Origin: Metabacillus indicus LMG 22858
GTDB taxonomy: Bacteria; Bacillota; Bacilli; Bacillales; Bacillaceae
Length of the DNA: 64,000 bases
Direction of reading: 5' to 3'
Assembly (NCBI RefSeq): GCF_000708755.2
Contig: NZ_JGVU02000001.1
Coordinates: 186,001-250,000 of the forward strand
The notes beneath the pieces are model-generated. The model did no database searches. It was not told where the DNA came from and worked only from the letters and a program-made list of their open reading frames with translations. Positions 18,322-25,643 of this stretch are shown piece by piece (position 1 is the first letter of the stretch; every line of letters begins with the position of its first letter). The position numbers were made by a program, and so were the translations under genes.

Positions 18322-18373
18322 CACTGAGCTGCTGCCATCAGTCATATAAACGAGGAGCGTGCGCAAAAAATTA

Positions 18374-18402
18374 TTGACTTTGCGCACATATCCTCATATA
18401 AT
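18374..18402 (+). promoter_or_regulatory. promoter of tRNA-Val
   Basis: TTGACT -35 (18374-18379) and a perfect TATAAT -10 (18397-18402) with a 17-bp spacer, ending 29 bases before the tRNA. Confidence 0.8.
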
Positions 18403-18431
18403 AAAACTTGTCAGCAGCACTTACATATTGC

Positions 18432-18503
18432 GACTTGTTAGCTCAGTGGGAGAGCACTTCCTTGACAGGGAAGGGGTCGGGGGTTCAAGTCCCTCACAGG
18501 TCA
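18432..18503 (+). tRNA. tRNA-Val (anticodon GAC)
   Basis: A 72-base cloverleaf. The acceptor arms GACTTGT and ACAGGTC pair with one G-T; the D arm is GCTC...GAGC; the anticodon stem CTTCC/GGAAG encloses TTGACAG with anticodon GAC; the T arm carries TTCAAGT. The discriminator is A and CCA is not encoded (TAACG follows), so CCA must be added by nucleotidyltransferase. It has its own promoter and terminator and stands alone. Confidence 0.92.
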
Positions 18504-18511
18504 TAACGTTT

Positions 18512-18546
18512 GAAAGAGTTTCCCGGAATGGGGAGCTCTTTTTTCT
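18512..18546 (+). terminator. terminator after tRNA-Val
   Basis: AAAGAGTTTCCC and GGGGAGCTCTTT form an imperfect stem followed by T residues, starting nine bases past the tRNA. Confidence 0.65.
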
Positions 18547-18649
18547 TGTTTTCCTCTAGTTTTGTGGAAGATTTTATACAACAGCCAATAGACACTTGTT
18601 TATAGGTGAAATAAATTTTAGTCATTAATGAAAAAAGGTCGTGTGCAAA

Positions 18650-19240
18650 ATGGGTGGATTTTTTTCAATTGGTATCGTTTATTCAGGAGTAATGAACGTC
18701 CATAGGATAGAAGAATTAATCAAGTACCTAAAAGAAAATTATAATGCGTGCAGCCTGAGTCTAGAATACTCGATGAATGAGAACGGTGAGTATTGGGAAG
18801 AAACAAATCAAATCATCACTAGTACAATAGAGAGATTTTCAAGGTCTTACTATGGAATTATGAATCTAAAAGTCGTGTTCTTAGGTTTGGATGGTTTAAA
18901 CTTAATGATTGAGAAAATAATTAGCAAGCATTTCTTCGGATTTTTATTATGTTTCAGAAATGATGAAATCTTTTTGAACAAAATGGATAAAGAATATATA
19001 AAAATATCAGTAGTAAATGAACTGATAAGAATGGGTGAATCGTTGGATTTCTCATATGCAATTGCAGGGTTAGATGCTGAAATTGAATACTCCCCAGAGG
19101 AATTTAACAGTTTCAAACATCTCCACTCACTATCGGTCATTAAAAATCATGGCCATTATGAAATTCGGCACGGTGAGTTCCAATTGGACGGAATCTCTTT
19201 TCAAAAAGAACAGGTTGAAGTGATAATGAAAAGCACCTGA
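18650..19240 (+). CDS. AT-rich hypothetical protein, possible orphan immunity-type protein
   Basis: 196 residues beginning MGGFFSIGIVYSGVMNVHRI. No signal peptide or membrane helix. The sequence is visibly AT-richer than neighbouring genes and lies just downstream of a tRNA gene, both signs of acquisition. The single-domain make-up and acidic C-terminal half recall small immunity proteins of polymorphic toxin systems, but I cannot name a family and no toxin gene is next to it. AAAGGT is ten bases before the ATG; an upstream GTG at 18641 has no better site. A strong terminator follows. Confidence 0.55.
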   Translation: MGGFFSIGIVYSGVMNVHRIEELIKYLKENYNACSLSLEYSMNENGEYWEETNQIITSTIERFSRSYYGIMNLKVVFLGLDGLNLMIEKIISKHFFGFLLCFRNDEIFLNKMDKEYIKISVVNELIRMGESLDFSYAIAGLDAEIEYSPEEFNSFKHLHSLSVIKNHGHYEIRHGEFQLDGISFQKEQVEVIMKST

Positions 19241-19270
19241 TGCATGGAAAATGCATTGGGTGCTTTTTTA
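19229..19270 (+). terminator. terminator after the AT-rich gene
   Basis: AAAGCACCTGATGCAT folds with ATGCATTGGGTGCTTT and is followed by T residues. Confidence 0.75.
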
Positions 19271-19372
19271 TTAATCATCTTATATAGAAGTATAGTTTTT
19301 TGAAAAAGCATCCGACTTTCGAACCGCCAAATCGCCTATTGGAATTTTTTTCTGCTAAGGGGTGTAAAAGTC

Positions 19373-19411
19373 ATGAAGAAGGGTAATAAATGGATGGTTC
19401 ATTTTTACTGA
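19373..19411 (+). CDS. possible 12-residue peptide ORF
   Basis: ATG with AAGGGGTG eight bases upstream opens MKKGNKWMVHFY and stops. It is the only notable element in the 19271-19544 gap before the VWA lipoprotein. It may be a chance ORF or a leader; nothing else supports it. Confidence 0.2.
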   Translation: MKKGNKWMVHFY

Positions 19412-19544
19412 TTTTGTTCCATTTGCTAATTATTTTCCATTTCGTCTTTTTTCCCATTTTCATCAAAGGTATAATTTAAAAGTCTTTTAAAAGACCTGGA
19501 ATTATTCCTTAATGATAGAAAAAATTGATAGGAGAGTGGTAAGT

Positions 19545-20918
19545 ATGAAGAGTACTAAGAGGGCTTGTCTTATGCTGCTTTCAGCTCTTTTCGTCTTTTT
19601 AGCGCTTGCAGCATGCGGAGGCGGGGAACAGGCTTCCGGCGGAGAGGATAAGAAAGAGAATGCTAAAAAGGAAGAAGCGGCTTCTGAAAAAGAAAAAGAG
19701 GACGAAGTTGAAATAGCAGGCAGCGTTGAGGACATTGTAAAAGAAGAACCTGGAAAATACTCAGGGAATGCTTACAATAAAGCGGTTATACATAAAGCTT
19801 TAGATGAAAAGTCGTTTGCGGATAAAGACAGCTTTCAGATTTACCGCGAGCTGCTCAATCTGGTGAACGAAGGGGAAAACTACAAGCCATTTTATGACTT
19901 TTATAAAGAATTCAACCCGAGCATTGAGACCTCTTTAAGCAATATGCCCGGAGGAATGACGCTAGAGAACGGTGAGATTGGACTTAATACGAATATCTCA
20001 ATCCTGCTTGATGCAAGCGGCAGTATGGCCCAGAAAATTGGCGGCCAAACGAAAATGGATCTGGCAAAAAAAGCTGTAAATGACTTTGTTGCTTCCATGC
20101 CTGAAGGAGCGAACGTGTCACTTAGAGTTTATGGTCAGGAAGGCAGCAACAGCGACAGTGATAAGAAACTTTCGTGCGACAGCACAGAAGTGGTCTATGA
20201 TTTGAAGCCTTATAATGAAGCAGACTTTAAAGATTCACTTGGAAAGTTCAAGCCAACTGGCTGGACGCCAATCGCTAAAGCCATTTCAGAATCAAAAGCA
20301 GACTTTGAGAAATCAGATAAGCAGGGACAAAATATTATTTATGTAGTTAGCGACGGGATTGAAACATGTGACGGAGATCCTGCCAAAGCAGCAAAAGAGC
20401 TGCATGATTCAAACATTGAAGCGGTTGTAAATATCATCGGTTTTGATGTGGACAGCAATGGTCAAAAACAGCTCATGTCTGTAGCTCAGGCAGGCGGCGG
20501 ACAGTACGAAACGGTTGATACGGCTGAAGATTTCCAGGAGTTATGGGAAGATGAACGCCAGCGTCTGTGGAACGAATGGTGGGACTGGGGCAACAAAAAC
20601 TGGAATAAAGTATGGGAAGAGCAAAGCGAAAAGCAAAATGAGCTCTATGAGAAAAAAAGAGATTTGACGAACATGATTTACGAGGAGAAAAAGAGACTGA
20701 ATGATGCAGCTTTATATCTCCAAGAAAAAGAACAAATTGAATATGATGTTCGCCAGGAGGTAACAAGCTTAGTCGATCAGCGCCATGAAATCCTCAAAGA
20801 TTATGCTGAAGATACGCACGAAACAATGCTTGATACAGTTAAGACCGAAGGCGAAGACCTTAAGGATTCCATTCAGGAGAAAAAAGAGGAAATGACGGAT
20901 AAATACAAGAAAAATTAG
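19545..20918 (+). CDS. VWA-domain lipoprotein
   Basis: 457 residues from the ATG at 19545 preceded by GGAGAG. The signal peptide ends in LFVFLALAACGGG with a lipobox Cys, followed by a Lys/Glu-rich linker. The von Willebrand A domain (about 155-345) carries a full MIDAS motif DASGS, a TGWTPIAKAI threonine site and VVSDGIETCDGDP. The C-terminal 110 residues are charged and helical, probably a coiled coil, after a Trp-rich WNEWWDWGNKNWNKVWEEQ. It is surface-anchored; ligand or role unknown. A terminator follows. Confidence 0.85.
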   Translation: MKSTKRACLMLLSALFVFLALAACGGGEQASGGEDKKENAKKEEAASEKEKEDEVEIAGSVEDIVKEEPGKYSGNAYNKAVIHKALDEKSFADKDSFQIYRELLNLVNEGENYKPFYDFYKEFNPSIETSLSNMPGGMTLENGEIGLNTNISILLDASGSMAQKIGGQTKMDLAKKAVNDFVASMPEGANVSLRVYGQEGSNSDSDKKLSCDSTEVVYDLKPYNEADFKDSLGKFKPTGWTPIAKAISESKADFEKSDKQGQNIIYVVSDGIETCDGDPAKAAKELHDSNIEAVVNIIGFDVDSNGQKQLMSVAQAGGGQYETVDTAEDFQELWEDERQRLWNEWWDWGNKNWNKVWEEQSEKQNELYEKKRDLTNMIYEEKKRLNDAALYLQEKEQIEYDVRQEVTSLVDQRHEILKDYAEDTHETMLDTVKTEGEDLKDSIQEKKEEMTDKYKKN

Positions 20919-20949
20919 GTTTTTCTTTCCATAAAATTGTTCAAAATCA

Positions 20950-20980
20950 GACAAGGCCGTAAATTGCCTTGTCTTTTTTT
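20950..20980 (+). terminator. terminator after the VWA lipoprotein gene
   Basis: GACAAGGC and GCCTTGTC arms with an eight-base loop are followed by seven T residues. Confidence 0.8.
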
Positions 20981-21046
20981 CTTCTTAATAGAAAAGCGCT
21001 GCAAAGCAGTACCTCAAAAGGCTCCAATTAGAGCAAGAGGCTTGCT

Positions 21047-21150
21047 TACAGTCCGAACGGTGAGTTTAACAATCTAAATTTCACGGTCTAACAATCCAAA
21101 TCAAGCATCTAACAGTCCAACCAAGCTTTTTAACAATCCAAACCAAAAAT
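21047..21150 (+). repeat. degenerate 21-bp periodic repeat (5 units)
   Basis: The motif TAACAATCCAAA or variants recurs at 21047, 21067, 21089, 21110 and 21131, spaced 20, 22, 21 and 21 bp, with diverged bases between. The period equals two helical turns. This is the main content of the 20981-21258 gap, which otherwise shows only a probable promoter for the next gene. Confidence 0.7.
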
Positions 21151-21258
21151 CGTTTTCAAATGCTTTACAAATACTTATCACGTTTTCCCTGGTAACTCCC
21201 GCTTACTGGAAATATAATAGATGTATGCTTCCTACTAACCAATTGCGAGGGGATATTC

Positions 21259-21555
21259 GTGGAAAACAGGGAACTTCTGCTGGCCATTACAGAATTGAAA
21301 TCCAGTATGGACAAACGGTTTGATGCACTTGAAAAACAAGTAGATTCTAGACTTGATAAGGCAGAGGAACAGCTGTACAAGCTTTCAAGGGCCATACATT
21401 CAGGCGGAGATGACCACGAAGAGGATATTCATAAACTTGGTGAAGAAGTAAGAGATTTGAGATTGTCAGCAAAGTATTTACTGTCTAAGATCAGTGAGCA
21501 TGACGTGGAACTTTACAAAGCAATGAATATGCTGAAAAACACCTCCGATGAATAG
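21259..21555 (+). CDS. small coiled-coil protein
   Basis: 98 residues, highly charged and almost entirely helical. The stretch SSMDKRFDALEKQVDSRLDK has clear heptad spacing, so a coiled coil is likely. No signal peptide or membrane segment. The start is a GTG with GAGGGGA upstream. It is transcribed toward the LacI-type gene and shares a bidirectional terminator whose 5' arm overlaps its last codons. Function unknown. Confidence 0.6.
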   Translation: MENRELLLAITELKSSMDKRFDALEKQVDSRLDKAEEQLYKLSRAIHSGGDDHEEDIHKLGEEVRDLRLSAKYLLSKISEHDVELYKAMNMLKNTSDE

Positions 21556-21571
21556 TCAGAGGTGTTTTTTT
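21536..21571. terminator. bidirectional terminator between convergent genes
   Basis: AAAACACCTC and GAGGTGTTTT enclose the coiled-coil gene's stop and are followed by T residues. Confidence 0.8.
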
Positions 21572-22551
21572 GGAGGGGCTGCAGATTTTCCTGCTGCAAG
21601 CTCAGGTTCCATCAGCTGAGTATGGCTGATGGAATCCGGCTGCTGAATAAGCGACAGAAGGGACGAGACCATCTTTTCTGCGAGGCTGTCAATCGGAACA
21701 CCGACGCTTGTCAGCTCGGTTTCAAGGCTTGCCATCTGCGGGATATTGTCGTAGGAAATGACAGAAAGGTCTTCGGGAATCCGGATGTTCAGCTCTTTTG
21801 CCGCCCGAAGGATCCCGACACTGATGTCATAGCTTCCGCTGATGAGAGCTGTCGGCTTCGTGTCAGTGAGAAGCTTCTTTGCTGCAAGGTAGCCGTCATA
21901 CCAGCCAAGTCCGTTTGTACTGCCAATTCTTTCTTCACTAACCGAAAGCCCGGAGAAATTCATTGCTTCATAGAACCCGCTCAGTTTTTCCTCTTGGCGT
22001 TTATCGCCCGGGTTTGTGCTTCCGATGAAGCTGATGCTAGAATGGCCGAGCTCTGTCAGATGCTGTACGGCCAGATGAATGGCCTTCCGGTGATTAACAT
22101 CGATAATCGGATGGACGTGTTCACCTGAAACTCCGTACGTAAGGATGGGAACAGACGCAGCAGCCTGCGGTGGCAGTTTCGTTTCCTTTCCTTCTTCAAA
22201 AATAACGATGCCGTCAACCTGAAATCCTTTGAACATGCCGACAGCTTTATCAGCGGCGTCTACAGAGAGGATCATAAAGTAATTTTGGGCAGTAACCAGC
22301 TCATTTATTTTTGACACCAGGGCAGTCAGTGCGGCGCGGTCAATGGCAGGCCAGACGAGCCCGATTGTTCTGCTTTTTTTTGAAACAAGGTTTTTTGCTG
22401 CGAAGTTTGGTGTGTATCCAAGCATTTCTGCTGCCTTGAGAACTTTTTTTTTCGTGTCAGGCTTTACAAGGGGGCTGTCATTTAAAGCCTTTGAGACGGT
22501 AGAGTAGCTGACTCCTGACTCTTTTGCTATGTCTTTAATCGTTACACTCAT
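21556..22551 (-). CDS. LacI-family repressor of the uronate operon (UxuR/KdgR/ExuR-like)
   Basis: 331 residues. The N-terminal LacI helix-turn-helix reads VTIKDIAKESGVSYSTVSKA with the usual hinge (about residues 47-58), then a periplasmic-binding-protein-like effector domain. It is divergent from the TRAP/uronate genes and the intergenic region has three AACAACGTTGTT palindromes, the LacI-type operator form with a central CG seen for Firmicute KdgR/UxuR-type regulators. It therefore likely represses itself and the uronate operon until an intermediate such as a uronate or 2-keto-3-deoxygluconate appears. The effector is inferred. Confidence 0.85.
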   Translation of the reverse strand: MSVTIKDIAKESGVSYSTVSKALNDSPLVKPDTKKKVLKAAEMLGYTPNFAAKNLVSKKSRTIGLVWPAIDRAALTALVSKINELVTAQNYFMILSVDAADKAVGMFKGFQVDGIVIFEEGKETKLPPQAAASVPILTYGVSGEHVHPIIDVNHRKAIHLAVQHLTELGHSSISFIGSTNPGDKRQEEKLSGFYEAMNFSGLSVSEERIGSTNGLGWYDGYLAAKKLLTDTKPTALISGSYDISVGILRAAKELNIRIPEDLSVISYDNIPQMASLETELTSVGVPIDSLAEKMVSSLLSLIQQPDSISHTQLMEPELAAGKSAAPPKKHL

Positions 22552-22610
22552 AAGAAATCCTCCAAAAGGAATTGTTGAAAATTTTCGGAATACGCTTTAT
22601 ACTTAGCAAT

Positions 22611-22622
22611 AACAACGTTGTT
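22611..22622. promoter_or_regulatory. LacI-type operator O1
   Basis: AACAACGTTGTT, a perfect palindrome extending to 14 bp (TAACAACGTTGTTA), 60 bp upstream of the regulator start. Confidence 0.8.
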
Positions 22623-22668
22623 ACTAGTAGTATAGTACAATTTCTGCTGAAAAGACATGAATTTAGCG

Positions 22669-22692
22669 AAAAATAACAACGTTGTTATTTTT
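22669..22692. promoter_or_regulatory. LacI-type operator O2
   Basis: A 24-bp perfect palindrome centred on AACAACGTTGTT with A/T flanks. Its centre is 64 bp from O1 and 30 bp from O3, near-integral helical turns that would suit looping. Confidence 0.85.
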
Positions 22693-22703
22693 GTGGGGTG
22701 AAA

Positions 22704-22717
22704 TAACAACGTTGTTA
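22704..22717. promoter_or_regulatory. LacI-type operator O3
   Basis: TAACAACGTTGTTA, a 14-bp palindrome located 50 bp before the dctP start. Confidence 0.8.
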
Positions 22718-22724
22718 ACAAAAA

Positions 22725-22738
22725 TGTAATCGCTGTCA
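22725..22738 (+). promoter_or_regulatory. CcpA cre site
   Basis: TGTAATCGCTGTCA fits the cre pattern TGnAAnCGnWnnCW at every fixed position. It lies just after O3 and 29 bp before the TRAP operon start, so catabolite repression by CcpA is likely. Confidence 0.65.
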
Positions 22739-22766
22739 AAGGGAGATCATTCAGGGGGGATGGGAA

Positions 22767-23768
22767 TTGAAGAAATGGATTTTACTTGCTGCCGCTTTGC
22801 TGCTAGTGTCGGCTGTTTTATCGGGATGCGGCTCAAAGGCATCAGGAAGCGGAGTTATTACTATGAGGCTTGCCCACAATCAAAGCGAAACGCACCCAGT
22901 GCATAAATCATTGGCAGAGTTTGCAAGATTAACAGAAGAGAAGACCGGAGGAGAAGTCAAGATTCAGCTGTATCCTAACGGGCAGCTTGGATCGGAGAGG
23001 GAAGTTATTGAACTGACACAGACCGGTGCGGTTGATGTTGCTAAGGTTAGTGCAAGTGCCCTGGAGAGTTTTTCAGAAGTATATTCTCTGTTCAGCCTTC
23101 CATATTTATTCGATGACCGTGATCATTACTATAAGGTGATGAACAGCAGTATAGTGGATGGAATCTATGAATCTACTAAGGATATTGGTTTCAGAGGCGT
23201 AACCTTTTATGACGGGGGTTCAAGAAATTTTTACACGAAAAAGCAAGCCATTATGCATCCGGATGATCTGAAAGGAATGAAAATTAGGGTACAGCCGAGT
23301 GCAACGGCGATTAAAATGATTGAATTGATGGGCGGATCCCCAACACCCATGTCTTTTGGAGAAGTATACACTGCTCTTCAGCAGGGAGTTATAGACGGTT
23401 CGGAAAACAATGAAACTGCTTTAACGGATAACAATCACGGGGAAGTTGCAAAAGAATATTCCTACAGTGAACATGCTATGGTGCCTGATATCCTGATTAT
23501 GAATCAGGCAATATGGGAGGAACTTTCAGAAGAGCACAAAAAAGCGATTTCTGCAGCTGCGAAGGAATCTTCTGCTTTTCATAAGATCGTTTGGGAAAAG
23601 TCTATTGCCAAAGCAATAAAGGATTCAAAAGAAAATGGTGTGACGTTCAGCAATCCTGACAAAGAGCCATTCCAAAAGGCAGTGGAGCCGCTTCATAAAG
23701 AATTTGCCAAGAAGCAGTCAACGGCAGAGTATTACAAAAGGATCCGCGAAGCTTCCGAAGGCGAATAG
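22767..23768 (+). CDS. TRAP transporter substrate-binding lipoprotein (DctP family)
   Basis: 333 residues from a TTG with GGGGGGA upstream. The lipoprotein signal LLLVSAVLSGCGS is followed by a DctP fold with MRLAHNQSETHPVHK, NGQLGSEREVIELTQTG, and the substrate-contact region PDDLKGMKIRVQPSATAIKM, whose Arg binds the carboxylate of acidic ligands. The family includes uronate-binding TRAP proteins. With UxaC/UxuAB in the same operon, a uronate or uronide ligand is likely. First gene of the operon. Confidence 0.9.
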   Translation: MKKWILLAAALLLVSAVLSGCGSKASGSGVITMRLAHNQSETHPVHKSLAEFARLTEEKTGGEVKIQLYPNGQLGSEREVIELTQTGAVDVAKVSASALESFSEVYSLFSLPYLFDDRDHYYKVMNSSIVDGIYESTKDIGFRGVTFYDGGSRNFYTKKQAIMHPDDLKGMKIRVQPSATAIKMIELMGGSPTPMSFGEVYTALQQGVIDGSENNETALTDNNHGEVAKEYSYSEHAMVPDILIMNQAIWEELSEEHKKAISAAAKESSAFHKIVWEKSIAKAIKDSKENGVTFSNPDKEPFQKAVEPLHKEFAKKQSTAEYYKRIREASEGE

Positions 23769-23783
23769 AGGAGGGGAAAGAAA

Positions 23784-24305
23784 ATGAAAGTGAGAAAAAC
23801 AGTTGATCAGACGATCGCTTTTGTAACGTGCACAATGCTCGCTTTTATGGTACTTACTGCAGTTTGGCAGGTGTTTACAAGATATGTTCTGAATTCACCA
23901 AGTACAGTATCCGAGGAAATCCTGAGATATTCCCTGATTTGGGTTTCCATGCTTGGTGCTTCTTATGCTTTCGGAAAGAAAAAGCATATTGCGATTGAAC
24001 TGCTGGCAGAGAAACTGCCAAAAAACAAAGCACTTGCATTAAGCATAATGATTGAAACTCTTATTCTTTTGTTTGCAATGCTTGTTATGGTGATTGGAGG
24101 ATCAAGAATCGTTGCACTGACAATGGCACAGTCCTCAGCATCATTGGGATTGCCGATGGGATATATTTACCTTTCGCTGCCAGTAAGCGGAGTACTGATT
24201 ATTGGGTACAGCCTTATGACGATTTATGAAGCCGCTTTCAAAAAGAAAACAAATCTATATGCTGATCATCTTGATACAGCTTCAAATTCTGGAATAGAGG
24301 GCTAA
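23784..24305 (+). CDS. TRAP transporter small permease (DctQ)
   Basis: 173 residues with four transmembrane helices. WQVFTRYVLNSPSTVSEEI and SLIWVSMLGASYAFGKKKHI are typical DctQ landmarks. AGAGGAGGGG precedes the ATG, 15 bases after the dctP stop. It partners the DctM-type permease that follows. Confidence 0.88.
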   Translation: MKVRKTVDQTIAFVTCTMLAFMVLTAVWQVFTRYVLNSPSTVSEEILRYSLIWVSMLGASYAFGKKKHIAIELLAEKLPKNKALALSIMIETLILLFAMLVMVIGGSRIVALTMAQSSASLGLPMGYIYLSLPVSGVLIIGYSLMTIYEAAFKKKTNLYADHLDTASNSGIEG

Positions 24306-24323
24306 TCAAAAGGAGTGATTACA

Positions 24324-25619
24324 TTGACCTTAACAGCGGGGCTACTATTATTGAGTGTGTTTTTCGTCCTTTTAGTTATTGGAGTGCCGATTGCCATAAG
24401 CATTGCTGGAGCATCCATTGCAACAATGCTGATTCTGTTTCCGTTTGATGTGGCTGTGTTTACTTCTGCGCAGAAAATGGTAACCGGGCTCGACAGCTTT
24501 GCATTACTAGCCGTCCCTTTTTTCGTGTTGTCTGGAATCATTATGAATAACGGGGGGATTGCAATCCGTCTCATTAATCTGGCCAAGCTTCTTGCGGGAA
24601 GGCTTCCGGGGTCCCTGGCACACACGAATGTCATGGGAAACATGCTTTTCGGATCGATTTCAGGGTCGTCTGTTGCTTCTGCCGCAGCAATCGGGGGCGT
24701 GATGTCTCCGCTTCAGGAAAAGGAAGGATATGATCGTACATATTCTGCGGCTGTTAACATTGCATCTGCACCAACGGGACTCCTTATTCCTCCAAGCGGA
24801 CTGCTGATCATTTATTCGCTTGTGAGCGGAGGGACGTCTGTTGCGGCGCTGTTCATTGCCGGCTACATCCCAGGAATTTTATGGGGACTTGCAACAATGG
24901 CCGTTGCATACTTTATAGCAAAAAGAAAGAACTATCCAGTGGCTCGAAAGGTGACGTTTAGCCAGGGATTCAAGGTGTTTCTGGATGCCGTTCCCAGTCT
25001 CCTGCTGATTGTCATTGTTCTTGGCGGAATTATAGCAGGTGTTTTTACGGCTACTGAAGGAGCAGCGATTGCCGTTGCATATTCTTTTATTCTTTCGGTC
25101 ATCTACCGGACATTCAGTTTTAAGCTGCTTCCGAAAATGCTTCTTGAAACGGTGGAAGTCACAGCTGTCATTATGCTGTTGATCGGAACATCAAGCATGT
25201 TATCCCTGGTTATGTCCTTTACGGGTATTCCTGAGGCAATAAGCGCTGGTCTGCTGGGATTGACAGACAGCCCAATTATTATCTTGCTGATTATGAATAT
25301 CATTCTTTTAATCATTGGAACCTTTATGGACATTACACCTGCGGTCCTCATTTTTACACCAATTTTCCTTCCTGTTGTATCAGCGTTCGGGATGGATCCG
25401 GTTCATTTTGGCATCATGATGGCATTTAACCTTTGCATCGGGAATATTACGCCGCCGGTTGGAAGCGCGCTGTTTGTAGGGTGCAGTGTTGGAAAAGTGA
25501 AGGTGGAGCAAGTATTTAAACCGCTGCTCCCTTTTTACGGAGCCATTATCCTCGTCCTTTTAGCTGTAACGTTCATTCCAGCGCTCAGCCTGAGCCTGCC
25601 GAAACTGTTTGGATTATAA
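24324..25619 (+). CDS. TRAP transporter large permease (DctM)
   Basis: 431 residues, about twelve helices. FGSISGSSVASAAAIGGVM and SAPTGLLIPPSGLLIIYSLV are hallmark DctM regions. The TTG at 24324 is eight bases after GGAG; a GTG at 24315 is directly against the ribosome binding site and is rejected. It forms the ion-coupled translocation subunit with the DctQ upstream. Confidence 0.9.
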   Translation: MTLTAGLLLLSVFFVLLVIGVPIAISIAGASIATMLILFPFDVAVFTSAQKMVTGLDSFALLAVPFFVLSGIIMNNGGIAIRLINLAKLLAGRLPGSLAHTNVMGNMLFGSISGSSVASAAAIGGVMSPLQEKEGYDRTYSAAVNIASAPTGLLIPPSGLLIIYSLVSGGTSVAALFIAGYIPGILWGLATMAVAYFIAKRKNYPVARKVTFSQGFKVFLDAVPSLLLIVIVLGGIIAGVFTATEGAAIAVAYSFILSVIYRTFSFKLLPKMLLETVEVTAVIMLLIGTSSMLSLVMSFTGIPEAISAGLLGLTDSPIIILLIMNIILLIIGTFMDITPAVLIFTPIFLPVVSAFGMDPVHFGIMMAFNLCIGNITPPVGSALFVGCSVGKVKVEQVFKPLLPFYGAIILVLLAVTFIPALSLSLPKLFGL

Positions 25620-25643
25620 CTATATCAGAGAGAAGGGATAGCG

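Noticed and set aside
18359-18559. Open frame of 66 codons on the plus strand
   Set aside because: It covers the tRNA-Val gene and its terminator.
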